Source: an uncultured Eubacteriales bacterium (lineage in GTDB: Bacteria; Bacillota; Clostridia; Oscillospirales; Acutalibacteraceae). Taken from it: DNA of 10,919 bases. Below the pieces are notes generated by a model that ran no database searches, was not told where the DNA came from, and saw nothing but the letters and a program-made list of their open reading frames with translations. The DNA is taken from positions 1 to 10,919 of the forward strand of contig CAKSUE010000009.1 in assembly GCA_934501135.1 (NCBI GenBank). Direction: 5' to 3'. Shown here piece by piece: positions 1 through 5,797 of this stretch (positions are counted from its first letter, which is position 1; each line of letters starts with the position of its first letter). A program made the translations under genes and the position numbers.

Positions 1-723
1 AGCTTAGACATAAATAGTCTAATAAATGATATGGCTAAAAGCACAGAGTCACCAAGATCAGCATGTCCATCACCAGGTGAATATCTAGAGCATTTTTCTG
101 GCGATGAAGATGATATATATGTTGTTACAATAACTGAGAAATTAAGCGGATCTTATAATAGTGCTGTTAATGCTGCTAATTTATTTAAGAAAAAAAATCC
201 AGAAAAAAATATACATATTTTTAATTCTAAATCTGCGTCAGCAGGACAAATTGCAATTTGCCTTAAAATACGCGAATTAGCTGAGTCTGGTAAGAGGTTT
301 AGTGATATTGTTAATGAAACAGAGAAGTTTATAAGTAAAATAAATACTTTCTTTGTTTTGGAAAATCTTGAAGTCTTTAGAAAAAGCGGAAGATTAAATC
401 ATTTACAAGGAATTATAACTCAAGCTTTGCAAATTAAACTTGTTATGTCTGCCACAGAAGAGGGCGGAATATGTAAAGTAGGGCAGGCATTAAGTGTACC
501 GAGAGCTTTAGAAAAGATGGTTTCTTTAATTGAAAATGCATATAAAAATGTAAAACATGAAAATAGGACTTTGGTTATAACGCATTGTAATTGTTTAGAT
601 AGAGCAGAATTAGTAAGGAATTTAATTTTAAATGTGTGTGACTTTAAAGAAAGTATAATTTGCTCTTCTGGAGGAATTAGCACAATTTATGCTAATGAGG
701 GAGGATTAATAATAAGTTTCTAA
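1..723 (+). CDS. DegV family fatty-acid-binding protein (5' end missing)
   Basis: DegV (FakB-like) proteins bind a single fatty acid. In Firmicutes, FakB proteins present exogenous fatty acids to the FakA kinase for phospholipid synthesis; no fakA-like gene is visible here, so the partner is unknown. The reading frame is open from base 1 with no stop, and the first visible residues (SLDINSLINDMAKS) already align with the region about 50 residues into typical DegV proteins. The Met codon at 31 is therefore internal and the gene starts upstream of the window. Family hallmarks are CPSPGEYLE (lid and ligand-pocket region), TEKLSGSYNSA with the conserved Ser-Gly, the KSGRL segment in the C-terminal half, and a typical ending, GGISTIYANEGGLIISF. 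The 3' end is complete and is followed by a hairpin terminator. The family is confident; the exact ligand and physiological role are not. Confidence 0.9.
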   Translation, partial: SLDINSLINDMAKSTESPRSACPSPGEYLEHFSGDEDDIYVVTITEKLSGSYNSAVNAANLFKKKNPEKNIHIFNSKSASAGQIAICLKIRELAESGKRFSDIVNETEKFISKINTFFVLENLEVFRKSGRLNHLQGIITQALQIKLVMSATEEGGICKVGQALSVPRALEKMVSLIENAYKNVKHENRTLVITHCNCLDRAELVRNLILNVCDFKESIICSSGGISTIYANEGGLIISF

Positions 724-775
724 CTATATAATACAGTTAATGAAATGAGTTTATTTAGTAATATAATGTTAAGAT

Positions 776-812
776 AAAAAAGGCAGTTGATTTAAAGTCA
801 ACTGCCTTTTAG
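776..812. terminator. Bidirectional intrinsic terminator between degV-like gene and bioY
   Basis: A perfect 13-bp inverted repeat (arms 778-790 and 798-810, AAAAGGCAGTTGA / TCAACTGCCTTTT) encloses a 7-base loop. The stem is flanked by an A-run on the left and a T-run on the right, so it has the intrinsic-terminator form on both strands. It lies between the convergent degV-like gene and bioY, where a shared terminator is expected. Confidence 0.9.
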
Positions 813-841
813 ATTTAAAAGTATGTAAAATATTATCGGGT

Positions 842-1375
842 TCAAGATAAACTATAAGGTAATTTTCCATTTAATTTTAAAATTATTAAAGATGCTAATA
901 TAATTTTAACTATATCAATAGCTATAAATGGAATAACGCATAATGCAATAGAAGTTACAAATAAAGTGTTGGTTATATAGGAAAAGTAAAGTGTTCCCAA
1001 AAGGTAACAGACAAAAAGTCCAGCTAACATTGAAAGGTTTAAAACATAAAATTTTTTTCCAAACTTTTTTACAATTACACCTATAATGATGCTGATTATT
1101 GGATACGACAATAAAAATCCACCCCTGGGCCCAAAAAGTATTCCAATTCCTCCTGAAAAATTAGCGAAAACAGGGAGTCCAATTGCTCCAAGAGCTAAAT
1201 AAATTATTTGACTTATAAAACTTCCATATGTATCTATTATACCTGCACATAAAAATATAGATAATAGAGTGAGATTAATCGGTATCGGTGAAAATGGGAT
1301 GGGTATTGAAATTTGCGATAAAATAACGCTTAGTGCGGCAAAAAAAGAATATATAACTAACTTTTGTGTTTTCAT
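842..1375 (-). CDS. bioY: Biotin transporter BioY (ECF S component)
   Basis: BioY is the membrane substrate-binding subunit for biotin uptake. It works with the ECF energising module (EcfA/A'/T) in Firmicutes, or alone in some bacteria. The 177-residue protein is strongly hydrophobic throughout, fitting the six-helix S-component fold. Family signatures are IPIPFSPIPINLTLL (about residues 24-38), the GAIGLPVFANFSGGIGILFGP stretch followed by RGGFLLS (63-90), and a late acidic/basic pair in AIDIVKIILAS (152-162), matching the conserved Asp/Lys of the last helix. I chose the ATG at 1373-1375 because AGGGA lies at good spacing before it. The in-frame TTG one codon upstream would sit too close to that site. 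No bio biosynthesis or ecfAT genes are in view, so the energising partner must be elsewhere. The gene is divergent from maf and has its own strong promoter. Confidence 0.93.
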   Translation of the reverse strand: MKTQKLVIYSFFAALSVILSQISIPIPFSPIPINLTLLSIFLCAGIIDTYGSFISQIIYLALGAIGLPVFANFSGGIGILFGPRGGFLLSYPIISIIIGVIVKKFGKKFYVLNLSMLAGLFVCYLLGTLYFSYITNTLFVTSIALCVIPFIAIDIVKIILASLIILKLNGKLPYSLS

Positions 1376-1405
1376 CAAGTTCCCTACTTTTTAATAATAT
1401 GCACG

Positions 1406-1434
1406 ATTATATATTGTTTATATGTAAATGTCAA
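1406..1434 (-). promoter_or_regulatory. Consensus housekeeping promoter of bioY
   Basis: On the minus strand there is a perfect -35 TTGACA (1429-1434), a 17-base spacer and a perfect -10 TATAAT (1406-1411). The predicted start, near 1399, gives a leader of roughly 25 bases before the bioY ATG. A gene with such a strong promoter is likely to be repressed when biotin is sufficient, but I could not find a clear BirA/BioR-type inverted repeat over it. Confidence 0.8.
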
Positions 1435-1465
1435 TTGATGGTAGTATAAAACTTGAACATGTTTA

Positions 1466-1471
1466 TATAAT
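1466..1471 (+). promoter_or_regulatory. Possible -10 element for maf
   Basis: TATAAT lies 34 bases upstream of the maf ATG in the short bioY/maf divergent spacer. There is no good -35 at 16-18 bases: TTGAAC at 1453-1458 is only 7 bases away. Since such hexamers are frequent in AT-rich spacers, this is weak support. maf must nevertheless have its own promoter, because its upstream neighbour points the other way. Confidence 0.35.
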
Positions 1472-1504
1472 GCTGTAAAATTTTAAGTAAAGGAGTGAGA
1501 AAAT

Positions 1505-2089
1505 ATGTTATTAAAAAATAATGTAAATATAGTTTTAGCATCTTCATCGCCAAGAAGGCATGAACTTTTAAAGTTAATTACTGATGACTTTAAGGTTATT
1601 TCTTCAGATGTTGATGAGACGATACCTAATGATATTTATATTGAAGATTGTGCTGAATATCTTGCTAAAAAAAAGGCACTGGAGGTATATAAAGAAGAAA
1701 AGGATAGCTTAATTATAGGCTGTGATACAGTTGTTATTATAGATAATGAGGTTATGGGTAAACCCAAAAATAGAGAAGAAGCCTTTAAAATGCTTAGTAA
1801 ACTTTCTGGCAAATCTCACTATGTTATTACAGGATGTTGTATCATATATAAGAAAGAAAAAAAGGTTTTTAAGGAAATAACGCAGGTAGATGTAATTAAT
1901 TTAACTGATGATGAAATACGAGAGTATATTCAGTCAGGTGAACCATTTGGTAAGGCAGGGGCTTATGCAATTCAAGGTAAAGGTGCTTTGCTTGTAAAAG
2001 GAATAACCGGAGACTTTTATAATGTTATGGGGTTACCGGTATCTCGTCTTAATAGAGAATTAAAATATATTATAAAAGGTGAGTCATAA
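1505..2089 (+). CDS. maf: Maf family nucleoside triphosphate pyrophosphatase
   Basis: Maf/YhdE proteins hydrolyse non-canonical and canonical nucleoside triphosphates (typically dTTP, UTP and modified pyrimidines) to the monophosphate plus pyrophosphate. They act as housecleaning enzymes and are linked to septum and division control. The 194-residue length is standard. Visible motifs are LASSSPRR (11-18), the phosphate-binding loop; IGCDTVV (71-77), whose Asp74 is the expected catalytic/metal residue; GKP (85-87); EPFGKAGAYAIQGKGA (146-161); and GDFYNVMGLPV (169-179). The YAIQG form suggests the YhdE (dTTP/UTP) branch rather than the YceF (m7GTP) branch. AAAGGAG at 1489-1495 sits 9 bases before the ATG. 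The gene stands apart from the mreBCD/minCD group where maf is often found. Its stop lies 2 bases from that of the convergent amidase gene. Confidence 0.93.
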   Translation: MLLKNNVNIVLASSSPRRHELLKLITDDFKVISSDVDETIPNDIYIEDCAEYLAKKKALEVYKEEKDSLIIGCDTVVIIDNEVMGKPKNREEAFKMLSKLSGKSHYVITGCCIIYKKEKKVFKEITQVDVINLTDDEIREYIQSGEPFGKAGAYAIQGKGALLVKGITGDFYNVMGLPVSRLNRELKYIIKGES

Positions 2090-2091
2090 TC

Positions 2092-2754
2092 TTAATGTAT
2101 GGTATTTAACTGCTTTTTTACATCCTTTCTGAACATATTCATGTCTTTTCCATGAAGTGGCCACCAATGGGTTATATCTGGATGATTTGATGCTATACCT
2201 AGAAGATATCCCTCACTGTGGCAGATAATGTCTTTTTCTGTTAAGTTAAACTGTTTACATAAAAATGTACATAAATATACAGAGTTATTCCAGGCATTAT
2301 CAAAATATTCTTGTTGACGCATAAAATCATATCTAATAATACTACTATGATTGCTACTATATATAACGCCATATGGTTCGCATATTTCAAATCCAATATA
2401 ATTATTATTAGCTGAACCTCCGGCATGCCACCCCCTGTGATCCCAAGGGAGATATTGATATATTGACTTATCATCAACAAATGCGTGGACGCAGACTTCT
2501 CTATCGATTTCACCATATTTATATGATTTATTCCATAGATTAAACCAATCATCTGCCATAATACCAGGAACAGAAGTGGAATGCACCATAATTCCTTTTA
2601 CCTCAATGCTATTATTTGTGTTGAAACAATCATTGTTGGTCATATAATTTGTTATAATAGGAGGATACTTGAGCTCATCTTTTTTGTGATTGGATAAGAA
2701 TATTGGAATATTTATTATTAATACAATTAAAGACAGTAAAAATATTTTTTTCAT
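2092..2754 (-). CDS. Exported N-acetylmuramoyl-L-alanine amidase (Amidase_2/PGRP fold)
   Basis: Predicted zinc amidase that cuts the bond between MurNAc and L-Ala in peptidoglycan. Residues 1-20 (two Lys followed by a hydrophobic run) form a signal peptide or membrane anchor; no clear AxA cleavage site is seen, so anchoring is plausible. The catalytic domain spans about 50-215: GIMVHSTSVPG with the likely first zinc ligand His58, the VHAFVDD strand with His90, WHAGGSANNNYIGFEICE (109-126), ICHSEG with likely zinc ligand His179, and SNHPDITHWWPLHGKDM (189-205), which should supply the remaining ligand. Ligand assignment is by family analogy. The domain form resembles amidases of clostridial genomes and phage endolysins, but there is no SH3, LysM or choline-binding module and no holin nearby. 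It is thus more likely a cell-wall remodelling or spore-related enzyme than a prophage remnant. The upstream ribosome site is a G-run (GGGGG, 7 bases before the ATG). Confidence 0.87.
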   Translation of the reverse strand: MKKIFLLSLIVLIINIPIFLSNHKKDELKYPPIITNYMTNNDCFNTNNSIEVKGIMVHSTSVPGIMADDWFNLWNKSYKYGEIDREVCVHAFVDDKSIYQYLPWDHRGWHAGGSANNNYIGFEICEPYGVIYSSNHSSIIRYDFMRQQEYFDNAWNNSVYLCTFLCKQFNLTEKDIICHSEGYLLGIASNHPDITHWWPLHGKDMNMFRKDVKKQLNTIH

Positions 2755-2784
2755 AAATAAACCCCCTGCAGATAATATATATAC

Positions 2785-2814
2785 TTTATATTAAATATAT
2801 ATATTTAATATAAA
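2785..2814. repeat. Perfect 30-bp all-A/T palindrome upstream of the amidase gene
   Basis: The half-sequence TTTATATTAAATATA is followed directly by its exact reverse complement with no spacer. The centre lies about 45 bases upstream of the amidase ATG, within its probable promoter region. It could be a regulator binding site, a DNA bend or a cruciform-prone element. Because it consists only of A and T it could also be partly a composition effect, although 15 matched pairs in a row is more than expected at a single place. Confidence 0.75.
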
Positions 2815-3064
2815 TAATTAAAACAGAGAGCCAGAGAATAATTATTGAAACAAAAGCGTGAATTTATGCATATTTACTATTATTGTTAAAATTTATTAGT
2901 ATTAGTTTACAAATTTATGAATTGAAATTTTATAAATTTAAAAAATCGTATATTTATATATTTTTTAAACATGAGATAGGTTATTTTGACATATAATTCG
3001 TCATTGTTACTATGATAAGATATGTAAAATTATGAAAAATAACATGCAAATTATTACATTTAAC

Positions 3065-3076
3065 GGTATTAATACC
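3065..3076. promoter_or_regulatory. Palindrome GGTATTAATACC, candidate operator
   Basis: A perfect 12-bp palindrome whose GG/CC ends stand out in an otherwise A/T spacer, roughly 70 bases upstream of the amylase -35 box. The shape suits a dimeric regulator. It does not match the catabolite-response (cre) consensus, so I do not name the factor. Confidence 0.35.
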
Positions 3077-3123
3077 ATATTTCCCCTTTTTTATATGAGT
3101 ATTTCAACATGACAAGCTAAAAT

Positions 3124-3151
3124 GATAAAATAAAGTTGTTTACATTTTATC
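3124..3151. promoter_or_regulatory. Inverted repeat over the amylase -35 box, candidate operator
   Basis: GATAAAAT (3124-3131) and ATTTTATC (3144-3151) are exact 8-bp inverted arms with 12 bases between them. The right part overlaps the presumed -35 (TTTACA, 3139-3144). A protein bound here would cover the promoter, which fits repression of a sugar-polymer-degrading enzyme. Assignment to a specific regulator is not possible from the sequence. Confidence 0.4.
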
Positions 3152-3167
3152 GATTTTTATGTATTAT
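3139..3167 (+). promoter_or_regulatory. Likely promoter of the alpha-amylase gene
   Basis: -35 TTTACA (3139-3144), a 17-base spacer and -10 TATTAT (3162-3167), followed by a short leader of about 50 bases to the ATG at 3224. The overlapping TATACT at 3165-3170 is an alternative -10 but needs a 20-base spacer. Five of six -35 positions match the consensus. Confidence 0.55.
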
Positions 3168-3223
3168 ACTGGTAGTGATTTATTGATATCTAACTATGAA
3201 ATTGTATTTTGGAGTGTGGAATT

Positions 3224-4636
3224 ATGAGTGCGTGGAAAAGGGTTACTGGATTCTCATTAGCGTTTGTAGTATTAATTTCATCGCTGTTATTTTTTCAAAA
3301 GGATAATTCGGCTTTTGCTGTTCCTTATTCAAAGTGTTCATCAATGGTTCGGGAGCACTATGGTTTAACTGAAAAATGCCAGGATGGAACAATTTTGCAT
3401 GCCTGGAACTGGTATTTTAAAGATGTTACTGAGAATATGAAGGATATTGCGGAAGCTGGGTATACAAGTGTTCAGGTTTCGCCAGTACAAGGTGAAAAAA
3501 GAGATCAAGGGCTTCCAAGATCAATCAAATGGTGGGCGTTATATCAACCGGTTAATTTTAAAATAGGTAATATTTTAGGTACAAGAGAAGAATTTATAGA
3601 GATGTGCAGTACTGCACATGATTATGGCGTTAAAATAATAGTTGATGTTGTTTCTAATCACCTTGCCAATAAAGCTGATGATGATATTTATACACTCTCT
3701 CCACAAGTTGACAGAGAGTTAAGAGAAAATCCAAGTTTTTGGCATAATATAAACGAGGTTGTTGATGATAGCTGTAGGTTTAATATGACTCAAAAGAGTT
3801 TAGGTATGCCAGATCTTAATACTGGAAACAAACAACTCCAAAAAATAATTATTGACTTTTTAAATGATTGTCAGAAATGTGGTGCAGATGGTTTTAGATT
3901 CGATGCTGCAAAACATATAGAATTGCCAGATGATCCACCAAATGTTAGAAGTGATTATTGGCCTACAATAGTATCGGGAATTAAATCTGAAGACAAAGAA
4001 GCATATATTTATGGAGAACTTTTAAGTCCTATAGCCACAAGAGTAAAAAGCTATACTAACTTCATGAGTATAACCGCAGATATTTATGGCGATCATGTTA
4101 GGAAGGCTATTAATGATAGAGATGTAGGTTGGGCATGGTACTACCAGATGGAAACAGGTGCAGATAAATTAGTTACCTGGGTAGAGTCTCACGATACTTA
4201 TGCTCATGGGATTTCTGAATCATTAACAGATTTACAAATAAAGCTAGGCTGGTGTTTAATTGCCGGAAGGGCAGATTCAGCTCCATTATATTTTGTTAGG
4301 CCTATGGATGGACTTAGAGGAAACATTGGTGGAACAGGAGACGGAGTATGGAAAGACCCAATTGTGGTGGCAGCAAATAGATTTCATAATGAAATGGCCG
4401 GAAAACCGGAGTATGTTAGAAAACCTGATTGGAGTGTACTTATGGTTGAAAGGGGTAGCGATGCTGCAATTTTAACTAATGTTGGCTATGACAATAAAAC
4501 AATAGTAACTGAAACTAATCTTAGAGATGGTGGATATTGGGATGAGAATAAAGAAGGAAATGTTTTTACTGTAGAAGGAGGCATTTTAAGAGGAACTATA
4601 GGGCCAGAAACGTCAGCTATCTTAAGGAGATGTTAA
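3224..4636 (+). CDS. Secreted alpha-amylase, GH13 (AmyE-like)
   Basis: Endo-acting alpha-1,4-glucan hydrolase, expected to cut starch or glycogen outside the cell. The 470-residue protein starts with a signal peptide (Lys5-Arg6, hydrophobic 8-24, AFA at 30-32 as cleavage site). GH13 regions follow in order: I, DVVSNH (141-146); II, GFRFDAAKHIELPDD (223-237) with nucleophile Asp227; III, YGELL with acid/base Glu265; and IV, WVESHDTY (319-326) with transition-state His323-Asp324. The FRFDAAKHIELPDD and LVTWVESHDTYA wording is that of Bacillus subtilis AmyE, pointing to subfamily GH13_28. A short beta domain C (about 400-470) ends the protein; there is no starch-binding module, linker or anchor. 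I chose ATG 3224 because GGAG (3211-3214) sits 9 bases before it. The TTG at 3209 would swallow that site. An intrinsic terminator follows. No sugar transporter or regulator gene is adjacent, so it appears to be a single-gene unit. Confidence 0.94.
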   Translation: MSAWKRVTGFSLAFVVLISSLLFFQKDNSAFAVPYSKCSSMVREHYGLTEKCQDGTILHAWNWYFKDVTENMKDIAEAGYTSVQVSPVQGEKRDQGLPRSIKWWALYQPVNFKIGNILGTREEFIEMCSTAHDYGVKIIVDVVSNHLANKADDDIYTLSPQVDRELRENPSFWHNINEVVDDSCRFNMTQKSLGMPDLNTGNKQLQKIIIDFLNDCQKCGADGFRFDAAKHIELPDDPPNVRSDYWPTIVSGIKSEDKEAYIYGELLSPIATRVKSYTNFMSITADIYGDHVRKAINDRDVGWAWYYQMETGADKLVTWVESHDTYAHGISESLTDLQIKLGWCLIAGRADSAPLYFVRPMDGLRGNIGGTGDGVWKDPIVVAANRFHNEMAGKPEYVRKPDWSVLMVERGSDAAILTNVGYDNKTIVTETNLRDGGYWDENKEGNVFTVEGGILRGTIGPETSAILRRC

Positions 4637-4644
4637 CAATATAT

Positions 4645-4674
4645 AAGGCTGCCATTTTATATGGCAGTTTTTAT
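4645..4674 (+). terminator. Intrinsic terminator of the amylase gene
   Basis: CTGCCAT (4649-4655), a 5-base loop and ATGGCAG (4661-4667) form a perfect 7-bp stem followed by five T residues. It starts about 12 bases after the amylase stop codon, so the downstream DUF421 gene should need its own promoter or rely on readthrough. Confidence 0.85.
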
Positions 4675-4779
4675 TAATTATGATGAAAAAATGCAAAACT
4701 AATACTTGTTCTTTCTATTATAAATTTGTGTATTTAGAGCATGATAATTATAAATATAATTAAAGAAAGTGGTTTGGAT

Positions 4780-5487
4780 ATGGAATTAGTTAGTATTGTG
4801 TTTACATCATTAGGCTCAGTATTAGTATTATTTTTATTAACAAAAATAATGGGATATAGGCAAATGTCGCAATTAAGTATGTTTGATTATATAAATGGAA
4901 TAACAATTGGATCTATAGCTGCTGAAATGGCAACTTCTTTGGAAGATGATTTTTTAAAACCTCTTATCGCTATGGTAGTGTATGGGGGTGTAGCTGTGTT
5001 AACATCATTGTTAACCAATAAATTTATTAGGTTTAGAAGAATAGTATCTGGAAAGAGCTTAATTCTTTATGATAATAACAAATTGTTTCAGAATAATTTG
5101 AGAAAGGCTAAAATGGATATAGATGAATTTTTAATACAATGCAGGAATAATGGATATTTTAATTTGTCTGATATACAAACAGCAATTCTAGAGTCAAACG
5201 GAAAAGTTAGCTTTCTTCCAGTTAGAAATAAGAGACCTGTTAACCCTCAAGATATGAATTTAAACCCTCAAAAAGAAAGTATTCTTATAAATATTATATT
5301 GGATGGTAAAATTTTAAAGAAAAACCTTAAGGAGACCGGAAATGATGAGGTGTGGTTAAGAAAACAGTTGAAGAATTTAAATAATGTTAAATTATCGGAG
5401 ATTTTCTTAGCAACTTGCGACTATAATAACAATCTACAGGTTTTTAAAAGGGAAAACTATAAGGGGAATAATGACAAGTTTCAATAA
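4780..5487 (+). CDS. DUF421 (YetF/YrbG-like) membrane protein
   Basis: Member of the DUF421/COG2323 family of small integral membrane proteins. Some Bacillus members (YetF) have been tied to spore resistance and membrane properties; the biochemical role is not settled. Taking the internal ATG as start gives 235 residues. There are three N-terminal hydrophobic segments (about 3-22, 38-52 and 59-80), with the family signature around MGYRQMSQLSMFDYINGITIGSIAAEMA, where the family usually has GKRQ...E. The cytosolic part follows, with the ILESNGKVSFLP motif and the typical C-terminal ILDGKILKKNLKETGNDEVWLRKQL segment. An upstream in-frame ATG at 4741 would add 13 residues. Neither start has a strong ribosome site, but family N-termini fit the internal one better. 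The gene stands alone, between the amylase terminator and the long rnj leader. Family confident, function unknown. Confidence 0.85.
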   Translation: MELVSIVFTSLGSVLVLFLLTKIMGYRQMSQLSMFDYINGITIGSIAAEMATSLEDDFLKPLIAMVVYGGVAVLTSLLTNKFIRFRRIVSGKSLILYDNNKLFQNNLRKAKMDIDEFLIQCRNNGYFNLSDIQTAILESNGKVSFLPVRNKRPVNPQDMNLNPQKESILINIILDGKILKKNLKETGNDEVWLRKQLKNLNNVKLSEIFLATCDYNNNLQVFKRENYKGNNDKFQ

Positions 5488-5514
5488 TATATTATTTTGT
5501 TCCAATATTATTGA
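5481..5514 (+). terminator. AT-rich hairpin at the end of the DUF421 gene, possible terminator
   Basis: TCAATAATAT (5481-5490) and ATATTATTGA (5505-5514) are exact 10-bp inverted arms around a 14-base loop, overlapping the stop codon of the DUF421 gene. The stem contains only one G-C pair and no solid T-run follows, so termination would be weak. It may instead protect the 3' end of the transcript. Confidence 0.35.
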
Positions 5515-5537
5515 TAGTTTACTTTAGCTATATATGC

Positions 5538-5566
5538 TTGACACTGATAAAAACAAAGGGTACAAT
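5538..5566 (+). promoter_or_regulatory. Strong housekeeping promoter P1 of the rnj-gdpP-rplI-dnaB block
   Basis: -35 TTGACA (5538-5543, perfect), a 17-base spacer and -10 TACAAT (5561-5566, five of six). The predicted transcript start is near 5573. It is the best plus-strand promoter in the window and faces the rnj-like gene. Confidence 0.75.
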
Positions 5567-5674
5567 TATTATAATATTTGTGTTCGGGTTAATCTGTAAA
5601 TTTTAGCGGATTATTTTATTATAATTAGATTAAGTAATTATATCTGTGCGGCTAAAGGTATAATAATTCATGTC

Positions 5675-5703
5675 TTGTGTGTTTTTAGGGCTATTAATAT
5701 AGT
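5675..5703 (+). promoter_or_regulatory. Possible second promoter P2 of the rnj block
   Basis: TTGTGT (5675-5680), a 17-base spacer and TATAGT (5698-5703). Four of six -35 and five of six -10 positions match the consensus, with ideal spacing. It would yield a leader of about 90 bases, leaving out the two upstream stems. Confidence 0.4.
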
Positions 5704-5797
5704 ATCACAATTTAAATATAATTTAGCATGTTATAGCTATTAAATTTTTAATAAGAGAACGAAAACGAACTATCAAAAAAATAATGGAGGTAATTTT

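Larger units (their letters stand above)
2755..3223. other. 469-base divergent regulatory spacer (amidase/amylase)
   Basis: This very AT-rich stretch lies between two divergent genes for exported enzymes. It holds a perfect 30-bp palindrome near the amidase start (2785-2814), a weaker 8-bp inverted repeat (arms 2911-2918 and 2932-2939), the palindrome GGTATTAATACC (3065-3076), an inverted repeat at the amylase -35 box (3124-3151) and a likely amylase promoter. I see no convincing gene, tRNA or structured RNA in it. The only short frame (3032-3112) lacks a ribosome site. Confidence 0.7.
5488..5797 (+). other. Long untranslated leader/promoter region of the rnj operon
   Basis: No gene is present in these 310 bases. 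They contain two possible promoters (5538-5566 and 5675-5703), a 7-bp stem (5590-5596 with 5607-5613, one G-U pair) and a perfect 8-bp stem (5620-5627 with 5635-5642, loop of 7). Transcripts from the first promoter would carry about 225 untranslated bases before the GTG start. I do not recognise any known riboswitch class; the stems are mostly A-T and could be incidental. Confidence 0.6.

Noticed and set aside
31..33. ATG at 31 as the true start of the DegV-like gene
   Set aside because: The frame is open to base 1 and upstream residues match the family. There is no ribosome site before 31, and starting there would remove the whole N-terminal fold.
1376..1378. TTG as alternative start of bioY
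   Set aside because: It would stand only 2-3 bases from the ribosome site, whereas the following ATG has normal spacing.
2092..2754. Prophage lysis module
   Set aside because: Only the amidase is endolysin-like; no holin, tail, integrase or attachment repeats are present, and both neighbours are ordinary chromosomal genes.
2986..3013. TTGACA (2986-2991) with TACTAT 16 bases further on, a possible plus-strand promoter
   Set aside because: It is over 200 bases before the amylase start and has a poor -10; the site at 3139-3167 is closer and better spaced. A minor upstream start cannot be excluded.
3032..3112. A 26-codon open frame in the amidase/amylase spacer, starting with an ATG and Lys/Asn codons
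   Set aside because: There is no Shine-Dalgarno match upstream and no hydrophobic or charged peptide character. The frame also contains the GGTATTAATACC palindrome, which fits a regulatory spacer better.
3209..3211. TTG as alternative start of the amylase, adding 5 residues
   Set aside because: It overlaps the GGAG ribosome site that serves the ATG at 3224 and would lengthen the signal peptide's n-region with Glu and Cys.
5573..5797. A known riboswitch or T-box in the rnj leader
   Set aside because: I could not match conserved cores of common classes, there is no terminator/antiterminator pair, and the stems found are short and AT-rich.
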